Of a stretch of 5,894 nt of DNA, positions 1 to 5,258 are shown in pieces (the stretch's first letter is position 1; each line of letters begins with the position of its first letter). The notes beneath the pieces were generated by a model, which was not told the origin of the DNA, ran no database searches, and saw nothing but the letters and a program-made list of their open reading frames with translations. The stretch is from Gammaproteobacteria bacterium UBA1119. GTDB lineage: Bacteria > Pseudomonadota > Gammaproteobacteria > Pseudomonadales > Azotimanducaceae. The stretch spans positions 1-5,894 of the forward strand of contig DCBA01000091.1 in the NCBI GenBank assembly GCA_002313255.1, written 5' to 3'. The translations under genes and the position numbers were made by a program.

Positions 1-1391
1 CGGATCGTTAACGAGTGATTGCCGTTCGCTATGTCGTTGCGGTAGTGGACGATGTGTTCTTCTGAACTGTTGGTGATCACCAAATCGAGGTCGCCGTCTC
101 GATCCGAATCAAAGCATACGAGGCCCCTTCCCTGCGCGACATGGCTAAAACCGACTTCCAAACCATTTTCTTCGAATGTGCCATTGCCGGCGGAACGGAA
201 ATATCGTGTTCGATCCAGTGCAAAATCTTTGTTTTTGTCGTAGGTCCAACCATTGACGTGCACGATATCGAGATCGCCGTCGTGATCGAAATCGGCAAAG
301 CAGCTGCTCCAGCCCCAACCGCCGTCTTCGATTCCCGCCGTTCCGCTGACGTCTTCAAAGACCCCTGCACCGCGGTTTCGATAGAGTCGGTTGCCGAATA
401 ATCCTTCCCCTCCTTCGACGGAAGAATCCAAGACATCTAGGGTATAGATGGAGGTGACAAACCAGTCCATGTCGCCGTCGTTGTCGTAATCGCCCACCGA
501 TGCGCCCATACCGTTTTGATCGACGATGACGGCTCGGTTGGTCGTTTTGGTGAAGGATCCGTCGTCGTTATTAATAAACACCTGACTTTCACCAAAATCC
601 GACGCCATCAGTAAGTCGCCGTCGCCATCGTTATCAATATCGCTGAAATTCGGCGTGTACGACCAATCTGTGTTGCTTTCCGTTAAGCCAGCAGCAATGG
701 CGGTTCCGATGCTCGAAGCCACAAACGAGCCATCCCCCTGATTCCGCCAAACCGTTTCGGTCTCATCACCAGATTGTCGATTCGTTCCCCAGTGACTGAG
801 AAAGATATCGATGAAGCCATCTCGGTCGTAATCGAAAAAGGTAACCGAGAACGTGTTCGGACTGGTAAGTCGAATGCCTGACGTCGCGGTAACATCGATA
901 AAGACGCCTTCCCGATTTTCAAGCAAATAATATGAATCGCCATGGACGGATCCGACGAAAAGATCGAGGTCACCGTCGCCGTCGATGTCGCCGAACGCCG
1001 GACCGCTACCCCAGTGAGTGAAATCGACACCCGCCTCCATTGCTACGTCGACAAACGTTCCATCGCCTTGATTCTGGTAAAGGCTATTAGGTTCGGTATC
1101 GCCGCCCACAACGTAGAGATCAATATCACCGTCAGCGTCGTAGTCGGCTGCAGCGATACCGCCACTTGCGCGGTCGGTTTCCGATAGATCTGTAACCAGG
1201 CTATCGAAACGCCGATCGAGGCCAACACCAGTTAGTTTGTAGAATCCTCCGGGATTAGCATCGTTAGCTGATTCTCCGTTGCTATTTATGGCCGGATTAG
1301 ACGCAGGGGCAGTACTGCCTGCACCTCCGCCACAACCCGGGAGAATCGAGATTACGGCGAACACATACAGGTAGCCTGCGCGAATACTCAC
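1..1391 (-). CDS. FG-GAP/VCBS-repeat lipoprotein, probable ASPIC/UnbV protein (3' end outside window)
   Basis: The reading frame stays open for 463 codons from a GTG at 1389-1391 to the window edge. The in-frame TAA four codons upstream leaves this GTG as the first possible start; the next GTG (codon 10) would cut the signal peptide. Residues 1-20 form a lipoprotein signal: one Arg, a hydrophobic stretch, then the lipobox LPGC with Cys20 as the lipidation site, followed by a Gly/Ser/Asn-rich linker. The mature part carries seven Dx[D/N]xDGxxD loops at residues 83-92, 135-144, 187-196, 251-260, 301-310, 367-376 and 428-437, which in this family bind calcium and close the blades of a seven-bladed beta-propeller. 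The last residues (GNHSLTI) resemble the opening strand of an ASPIC/UnbV domain, which would follow outside the window; that is inferred. It is probably anchored in the outer membrane. No clear Shine-Dalgarno precedes the GTG. It lies 36 bp after the secreted-protein gene on the same strand, so co-transcription is likely. Ligand unknown. Confidence 0.9.
   Translation of the reverse strand, partial: MSIRAGYLYVFAVISILPGCGGGAGSTAPASNPAINSNGESANDANPGGFYKLTGVGLDRRFDSLVTDLSETDRASGGIAAADYDADGDIDLYVVGGDTEPNSLYQNQGDGTFVDVAMEAGVDFTHWGSGPAFGDIDGDGDLDLFVGSVHGDSYYLLENREGVFIDVTATSGIRLTSPNTFSVTFFDYDRDGFIDIFLSHWGTNRQSGDETETVWRNQGDGSFVASSIGTAIAAGLTESNTDWSYTPNFSDIDNDGDGDLLMASDFGESQVFINNDDGSFTKTTNRAVIVDQNGMGASVGDYDNDGDMDWFVTSIYTLDVLDSSVEGGEGLFGNRLYRNRGAGVFEDVSGTAGIEDGGWGWSSCFADFDHDGDLDIVHVNGWTYDKNKDFALDRTRYFRSAGNGTFEENGLEVGFSHVAQGRGLVCFDSDRDGDLDLVITNSSEEHIVHYRNDIANGNHSLTI
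81..1145 (-). repeat. Seven FG-GAP calcium-loop repeats inside the lipoprotein gene
   Basis: Seven copies of an Asp-rich loop, with consensus DxDxDGDxDL, are spaced 52, 52, 64, 50, 66 and 61 residues apart. Between them a second shared element recurs, of the form N-x-G-[DA]-G-x-F-x-D-V, typical of VCBS/FG-GAP propeller blades. The third loop (DYDRDGFIDI) has Phe in place of the fifth Asp/Gly position, and the fourth (DIDNDGDGDL) has Gly where the others have a hydrophobic residue. Seven loops fit one complete seven-bladed propeller before the presumed C-terminal domain. Confidence 0.88.
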
Positions 1392-1427
1392 GCCGCTTAT
1401 TTAAGAGACGTTGAGTACGAAACCCGA

Positions 1428-2486
1428 CTAGTCAGCCGCGTTTGCACCACGTCGGTCGAATTCTTCTTGCTCGAGAAGCCGGGCACCCCGAAGAATATTG
1501 CCCATGGCGTAGTTACCTTCGTGGCAAGCGTATTCGTAGACGCGCTCGTCAGTGCCTTTCCACACGTACTCGCCGCTCCATGGATTTTCCCAGATAGTCG
1601 GGTCATCCACCGTGAAGTTGTAGAGCAAGTGGCCGTCTTCCCGAAGCGTGAACTGCTCAATAAGGTGAAGATTTTCATCGCCTCCGTATAGGCCCGTATC
1701 TTCTCGAAAATTCGTGGTATCGACGACCAGTGTGTCGCCTTCCCAATGGCCGATGGAATCACCAAGCCAGTGTCGCGTATCAGGAGATGAATGCTCCGAG
1801 TTAAGACGGATCACTCGCGCATCGTGAACCATCTCTACCAAGATCACGACATGATCGTCTGATTGCACGATACGCTTAAAGTTGTTGTAAAGCCCCGGAA
1901 GCATTGGCGGACCGGCGCTGAATCCTAGTAAGCAACGTTCGGCCAACGCAAGTTCTTCAGGGCCATCGAAAGGACCTGGGCCCTTTGCATCCAACCAGGA
2001 CGCCGTGCCGTCGTTCTGATGAGTAAAAGAACTGAAATTGTCCGCCGTCTTGAGTCTTCCCTTGGCGGTCATTGTCGGTTTTCTGCCGTTCGGCGGATCG
2101 TAGACAATCGACGTACGAAACTTGCCATCGATGTCTATCACGTGATCGCCAGGGTCGACCCAAAAACTGTTGTAGCCGCCGACTCCGCCCGCTCCAGCTG
2201 CATTGTTTCCATCACCCCCTTTGACGGGCGCGCTGCGGTCAGGATCGCTAATCCGGTTGGCAGCAGCTTGCAAAGCCGAGACGAGACCGGTCTGCATCCG
2301 TTCGGCCTGCTTTTCGGTCATGAATTGGTTCTTACCGAATATTCTCGGTCGCTCTTCGGGCGTTAGCGACCCCGAATCATAATTACCCGTAAGGTCGGGG
2401 TGACCTGCAGGTGTGCGTGGGACATCCCCAAGCGCCACCGAGCTGACATAGATCACGCTCAGAAACCACACAAATAGCTGTTTCAT
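1428..2486 (-). CDS. Secreted protein of an uncharacterised family with RTSLIVDPP-like and YACHEGN motifs
   Basis: The product has 352 residues. I chose the ATG at 2484-2486 because AGGAGG lies 4 bp upstream and the protein then opens with a signal peptide (MKQ, a hydrophobic core to about residue 19, likely cleavage after ALG at 18-20). An ATG 33 bp further upstream would put a charged tail before the signal peptide and overlap the upstream gene. The mature protein opens with a TPAGHPDLTGNY segment. It then shows a Gly-rich stretch at 89-104, YNSFW at 105-109, FRTSIVYDPPNGR at 123-135, ERCL at 183-186, GPPMLP at 192-197, a LYNNFKRIVQ segment near 199-208, HDARVI at 221-226, HWLGDSIGHWEGDTLVVDT at 239-257 and YEYACHEGNY at 317-326. 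I recognise this pattern from many exported hypothetical proteins of soil and marine bacteria, but know no assigned function. Only Cys185 and Cys321 remain in the mature chain, and they could form a disulfide in the periplasm. No catalytic motif is evident. It sits between the oxidoreductase and lipoprotein genes in a likely operon. Confidence 0.88.
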   Translation of the reverse strand: MKQLFVWFLSVIYVSSVALGDVPRTPAGHPDLTGNYDSGSLTPEERPRIFGKNQFMTEKQAERMQTGLVSALQAAANRISDPDRSAPVKGGDGNNAAGAGGVGGYNSFWVDPGDHVIDIDGKFRTSIVYDPPNGRKPTMTAKGRLKTADNFSSFTHQNDGTASWLDAKGPGPFDGPEELALAERCLLGFSAGPPMLPGLYNNFKRIVQSDDHVVILVEMVHDARVIRLNSEHSSPDTRHWLGDSIGHWEGDTLVVDTTNFREDTGLYGGDENLHLIEQFTLREDGHLLYNFTVDDPTIWENPWSGEYVWKGTDERVYEYACHEGNYAMGNILRGARLLEQEEFDRRGANAAD

Positions 2487-2490
2487 GATG

Positions 2491-2496
2491 CCTCCT
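2491..2496 (-). promoter_or_regulatory. Strong Shine-Dalgarno AGGAGG that fixes the start of the secreted-protein gene
   Basis: On the minus strand AGGAGG is followed by CATC and ATG. It begins 1 bp after the TAA stop (2498-2500) of the oxidoreductase gene, so the two genes are probably translated from one mRNA. It also argues for the ATG at 2486 over the ATG at 2519. Confidence 0.8.
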
Positions 2497-2497
2497 T

Positions 2498-3781
2498 TTA
2501 AAAGCCTGTCTCCGCACACTGCCGGTTGATCTCATCTATGATCTCACAAACCCGGATGGACTCGTCACGCGTGAATTGCGGCATTTCGGTGAGACCCGCC
2601 TCGAAGCACCGATGCACCGCCTGTGCCTGGTATGTAAAGCCGTGTTGGTTACCCCCACTCCACGTCCAGCCTTTGTAGTTGATTAACTTTTCGCCGGTCC
2701 AACGCGAACCCGCCGGTTGACCCCTCGTAATGGGTGCGGGCGTGGGAATCGGATATTCAAAGCGCTCGACCTGATTAAACGGGCCGTTGCTTGGATTACG
2801 ATCCTGATTCCAGTGAGTTTCGCTCCAATCCCCTATCCAACCTTGGCTAGGATCAAGCTCCATCACAGGATTCCCGTCGTCCTTTCGCGTACCTCGACGT
2901 GGAGGTCGACCGGTTCGAATCGTCAGGGCTGTTGGATGATGCGACGGGGTTTCGATCGTGATGCGTCCTTTCGTACCGACGTATTGAGTTTCTTCAACGA
3001 AACGTCCGGACGGAAAAGTGATCACTGCGATTCCTTGCTGTTCGCCATATTGAAGGATGGCCGCACTCGGTGGTGCACCGTGTCCGGAAAACACATCGTT
3101 GGCATAAGGTTGTCCTCGCATTTTTCGCCCCGTCGCAGCAATCACAGGCATCTCGTCGGCACCAAATCCGGTGATTGCCGGGTTCAACGCATAGACTCGA
3201 TCTGGGTAGTCCGCCTGCACGACTTGAAGCGCCCCAATATCGCCCCTCTCAATTGCGGCGCGGGCATGCTCTACCGCTGGAAAAAAGCGCAACCACATAC
3301 CTTCCTGACAAAATACGCCTGCTTGATCCGCCGCAGCGTATATTTCTCGCGCCTGTTCGGCCGTGTCCGTGAAGGGTTTTTCGCAAAGCACATGCTTACC
3401 GGCGTTAATCGCCATGAGCATGTCTCGATGGTGATCCCACGTTTTTGAGGCAATGTAAACGATGTCGACGTTCGGATCGTTGTATAACTCGTCGTACGAA
3501 CCGTAGGCGACGGGAATTCCATGGGCTTCTGCGTACGCAACAGCTCTCGATTTATCTCGAGCTGCGACCGCGGTCACGGTGGCCCCTGGAACATCTTGGA
3601 GGGACTTAATCCAATCGGATGCGATTGCCGATGCGCTGATAATTCCCCATCGTAGCGGGAAATTAATACCGGTCTCATTGGTTTGACCAAGACGAACATC
3701 GAGAGGTGTACTCATCGGCCAGCCATTAAAGAAATTCGGATCACCGGCAACCGTTGTCGTTTTCTGATTTTGGTCACTCAT
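2498..3781 (-). CDS. Gfo/Idh/MocA-family oxidoreductase, dihydrodiol-dehydrogenase-like
   Basis: This is a predicted cytoplasmic NAD(P)-dependent dehydrogenase of 427 residues. After a polar 40-residue N-terminal extension, the Rossmann fold begins at LRWGIISAS (43-51). The segment AARDKSRA (73-80), with Arg75 at the end of beta-2, is like NADP-binding dihydrodiol dehydrogenases. It continues with YGSYDEL (93-99), the DP-NVDIVYIAS strand and the family's EKP signature with Lys135 (134-136). WLRFFPAVEHAR (163-174) and a C-terminal YQAQAVHRCFEAG helix (384-396) also match that subfamily. The start at 3781 is backed by AGAGGAA 8 bp upstream. Odd points: the usual GGxxxDxGxY/H motif carrying the second catalytic residues is not found between residues 195 and 245; the third glycine of the nucleotide loop is Ser51; and a Trp-rich stretch of about 100 residues (281-380) replaces a much shorter family segment. 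At 427 residues it is longer than the roughly 330 usual for dihydrodiol dehydrogenases. Substrate unknown. It leads the leftward operon. Confidence 0.9.
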   Translation of the reverse strand: MSDQNQKTTTVAGDPNFFNGWPMSTPLDVRLGQTNETGINFPLRWGIISASAIASDWIKSLQDVPGATVTAVAARDKSRAVAYAEAHGIPVAYGSYDELYNDPNVDIVYIASKTWDHHRDMLMAINAGKHVLCEKPFTDTAEQAREIYAAADQAGVFCQEGMWLRFFPAVEHARAAIERGDIGALQVVQADYPDRVYALNPAITGFGADEMPVIAATGRKMRGQPYANDVFSGHGAPPSAAILQYGEQQGIAVITFPSGRFVEETQYVGTKGRITIETPSHHPTALTIRTGRPPRRGTRKDDGNPVMELDPSQGWIGDWSETHWNQDRNPSNGPFNQVERFEYPIPTPAPITRGQPAGSRWTGEKLINYKGWTWSGGNQHGFTYQAQAVHRCFEAGLTEMPQFTRDESIRVCEIIDEINRQCAETGF

Positions 3782-3907
3782 GAAATTGTTCCTCTAATGA
3801 TCGGCGCTACCTTTTTACCGAAAAAAAGCTCGTAAGTCCCAACCGATTAGAAAGAGGCTTTCCTTTACAATAACCAGTAATCCAGGACCGCCGAAACATG
3901 CGCCTTA
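3782..3907. promoter_or_regulatory. Divergent intergenic region between oxidoreductase and dioxygenase genes
   Basis: This 126-bp stretch must hold the promoters for both directions. Toward the dioxygenase, TACAAT at 3866-3871 matches five of six bases of a sigma-70 -10 box, but no good -35 lies 16-18 bp upstream. A short inverted repeat, GAAAG-AGG-CTTTC at 3850-3862, sits just before that -10 and could be an operator. CTTTTT at 3811-3816 and AAAAAG at 3823-3828 form a second, AT-only inverted repeat. Toward the oxidoreductase I see only weak promoter candidates. All of this is pattern reading, and the short repeats could be chance. Confidence 0.35.
3789..3795 (-). promoter_or_regulatory. Shine-Dalgarno AGAGGAA of the oxidoreductase gene
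   Basis: AGAGGAA lies about 7-8 bp before the ATG at 3779-3781 on the minus strand. It supports translating the unusual 40-residue N-terminal extension rather than starting at the internal Met23, and marks the first gene of the leftward operon. Confidence 0.65.
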
Positions 3908-4729
3908 ATGCCGTTACCGAGACAACAGATTGAAACTGCGCGTGAACAATTGCTCGAAGACGGTTTTTGTATTCTCGACGATGTGCTTGAAACCCGCTTT
4001 CTATGTGAGCTTTGTGACTGGTCTGACCACCTCTTAAGCACGACAAAGCTCTCACCGAAATGGAAATATCAAGGATCGGATATCCACATCAGTGGTATTC
4101 GTTACCGGTCGAAACGTAATCCCGAATTACCGGCCGATGAGATTGTTGATCGATTAATCGAGTATCCCGCCGGGATACTGAAGGCTTTAAAACTGGATGA
4201 TCATCGCTCGGGCGGAACATTTCAGATTATTTCGAAACCTCCTAATGGAGCTCCGCTTTACTGGCATCAGGATTGGGCCCGCTGGGACGATCCGGTCAGC
4301 GCGTCACCATGGCCACAGCAAATCTTTCTTAATTGGTATCTCTGCGATACCAACGTAAGCAACGGCTGTTTACGGGTAATCCCCAAGAGTCATCACCAAC
4401 GAACTGATCTGCACGACCACTTAGTCGCACCCCATGAGGGAGGCGGCTACGACGTTGATGAGGAGAACGAGTGGATGTTTTTTGACCACCCGAATGCTAT
4501 CGACGTTCCGGTGAAGGCGGGTCAATTACTGATCGGTGATGCCAGACTTCTCCACGGAACCCGCAGAAATGCCTCTTCCTGTAGAAGGACGGTTCTGCTT
4601 GGCTGGTACTACCGAAAATCTAACGACGTCCCCGCTACATGGCTCGGTGATATCCCGCAGGAAATCCTCGATAGGGACCCCGGCTTGCCGTTCAAATGGA
4701 ATCGAGACCCCGGGCGTTATCTCACCTAG
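3908..4729 (+). CDS. Phytanoyl-CoA dioxygenase (PhyH) family Fe(II)/2-oxoglutarate hydroxylase
   Basis: The 273-residue length is typical of bacterial PhyH enzymes, which hydroxylate aliphatic or natural-product substrates using Fe(II), O2 and 2-oxoglutarate. The N-terminal helix and LLEDGFCILDDVL (15-27) are the classic family opening. The metal triad is complete: His120 and Asp122 in YWHQDW (118-123), and His216 in GDARLLHGT (210-218). Arg226 or Arg227 in the RRTVLLGWYY strand is well placed to bind the 2-oxoglutarate carboxylate. GCLRVIPKSHH (153-163) is the conserved strand and turn of the jelly-roll. No signal peptide is seen, so it is probably cytoplasmic. The ATG at 3908 is the first start after an in-frame TAA at 3878-3880, but its ribosome site is poor: AGGA at 3884-3887 lies 20 bp away. 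It is transcribed away from the oxidoreductase operon and converges on the next gene with 4 bp between. The substrate cannot be read from sequence. Confidence 0.93.
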   Translation: MPLPRQQIETAREQLLEDGFCILDDVLETRFLCELCDWSDHLLSTTKLSPKWKYQGSDIHISGIRYRSKRNPELPADEIVDRLIEYPAGILKALKLDDHRSGGTFQIISKPPNGAPLYWHQDWARWDDPVSASPWPQQIFLNWYLCDTNVSNGCLRVIPKSHHQRTDLHDHLVAPHEGGGYDVDEENEWMFFDHPNAIDVPVKAGQLLIGDARLLHGTRRNASSCRRTVLLGWYYRKSNDVPATWLGDIPQEILDRDPGLPFKWNRDPGRYLT

Positions 4730-4733
4730 CCTT

Positions 4734-5087
4734 CTATCCGACCGCTTCCATGAAGCGCGCGTTCATATGGAGATACGCGTTTGCGTTGGGATGCTGAGCC
4801 CAAATGGCTTGCCACTCGGGTGAGCTTCCAAAGGCCGCGAATCCCTTATCCCGATCTTCCTTACTCGCCCAGCGAATAATCCAACAGACATTGGGTTGAC
4901 CGTTGGGCGAGACGTTGGGCGCGGAACCACTGACCTCGGCGTCGATGTCACAGTCCATCCAAAAATCGATGACGTCTAAATTCTGCTTGAGCCAAGGTGC
5001 GGCTATTTCCTCTGCCCATTTGCGATAGGCGTCCAGCCACTCCGATTCGATGGTGTAGTCGCGAATTTCGACAATCGGTCCAGACAT
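4734..5087 (-). CDS. NIPSNAP-like small protein (dimeric alpha/beta-barrel fold)
   Basis: The product has 117 residues and no signal peptide or membrane segment. It opens with a beta-strand (IVEIRDYTI, 5-13) and a helix with YRKWAEE (21-27) and PWL (31-33). After a FWMDCDID strand (42-49) and a polar loop come the WIIRWASKEDRDKGFAAF segment (69-86) and SPEWQAIW (89-96). The order EIRDY - helix - W-x-x-RW-x-S-x-E-x-R-D-x-x-x-x-x-F - S-x-EW is what NIPSNAP and related ferredoxin-like dimeric barrel proteins show. Their biochemical role in bacteria is mostly unknown; some relatives lie in catabolic gene clusters. The ATG at 5085-5087 has AGGA 7 bp upstream. It is convergent with the dioxygenase gene and divergent from the enoyl-CoA hydratase gene, so it is probably monocistronic. 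The family call is by motif recognition, not alignment. Confidence 0.8.
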   Translation of the reverse strand: MSGPIVEIRDYTIESEWLDAYRKWAEEIAAPWLKQNLDVIDFWMDCDIDAEVSGSAPNVSPNGQPNVCWIIRWASKEDRDKGFAAFGSSPEWQAIWAQHPNANAYLHMNARFMEAVG

Positions 5088-5117
5088 TTGTTTTCCTATT
5101 GGTTTTGATTAGCGTCA

Positions 5118-5147
5118 AAAATACGCTGAATGAATTGGCCACGGCAA
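5118..5147 (-). promoter_or_regulatory. Possible sigma-70 promoter for the NIPSNAP-like gene
   Basis: On the minus strand TTGCCG (5142-5147) and TATTTT (5118-5123) are separated by 18 bp, each matching four of six consensus bases. Transcription would begin near 5111, giving a leader of about 24 bases with the AGGA ribosome site inside it. The -10 lies within the AGCGT-N7-ACGCT inverted repeat (5111-5127), so a repressor binding there would block it. This is a weak match. Confidence 0.25.
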
Positions 5148-5241
5148 GGTGGTTGATATCAATCGGCTAAAACCCATTTGCTGATGGGATTTCTCGATGT
5201 TTGTTGGCAAAGTGTCGGAACTCAAGTTCGTCGCATTCAAT

Positions 5242-5250
5242 AGAAGGTGG
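5242..5250 (+). promoter_or_regulatory. Shine-Dalgarno AGAAGGTGG of the enoyl-CoA hydratase gene
   Basis: AGAAGGTGG ends 8 bp before the ATG at 5259-5261. It fixes the start of the hydratase gene and agrees with the N-terminal length normal for crotonases. Confidence 0.65.
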
Positions 5251-5258
5251 GCAAAGAT

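Larger units (their letters stand above)
5088..5258. promoter_or_regulatory. Divergent intergenic region with several short inverted repeats
   Basis: This 171-bp region separates the NIPSNAP-like gene (leftward) from the enoyl-CoA hydratase gene (rightward). It contains four inverted repeats: AGCGT-N7-ACGCT at 5111-5127, the perfect palindrome TTGATATCAA at 5153-5162, CCCAT-N6-ATGGG at 5173-5188, and GAACT-CA-AGTTC at 5218-5229. The last lies about 30 bp before the hydratase ATG. TTGGCA at 5204-5209 could be a -35 for the hydratase, but no good -10 follows at the right spacing. Arms of five bases are common by chance, so only the clustering is notable; a TetR- or GntR-type operator is possible but no regulator gene is in the window. 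Confidence 0.35.

Noticed and set aside
81..1145. The repeated GATC/CGTCG-rich DNA pattern on the plus strand as a DNA repeat or array
   Set aside because: It is explained by codons for the recurring Asp-Gly-Asp loops of the FG-GAP lipoprotein on the other strand; spacing is set by protein blades, and DNA copies are diverged.
2487..2519. A longer form of the secreted protein starting at the ATG at 2519
   Set aside because: It would place a charged eleven-residue tail before a clear signal peptide and ignore the AGGAGG site 4 bp before the ATG at 2486.
2717..3448. A long plus-strand open frame (243 codons) opposite the oxidoreductase gene
   Set aside because: It is antisense to a well-supported gene with family motifs, has no ribosome site I can see, and its translation is low in recognisable features and rich in Arg, Ser and Cys, as expected for a shadow frame.
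5169..5193. The CCCAT-N6-ATGGG hairpin as a rho-independent terminator
   Set aside because: The stem is only five pairs; the T-run is good only on the minus strand, where no gene ends. It is better viewed as a possible leader or operator element.
5218..5229. GAACTCAAGTTC as an SOS (LexA) box
   Set aside because: Only the outer GAAC and GTTC agree with the Gram-positive form; the central bases do not, and the downstream gene is a metabolic crotonase.
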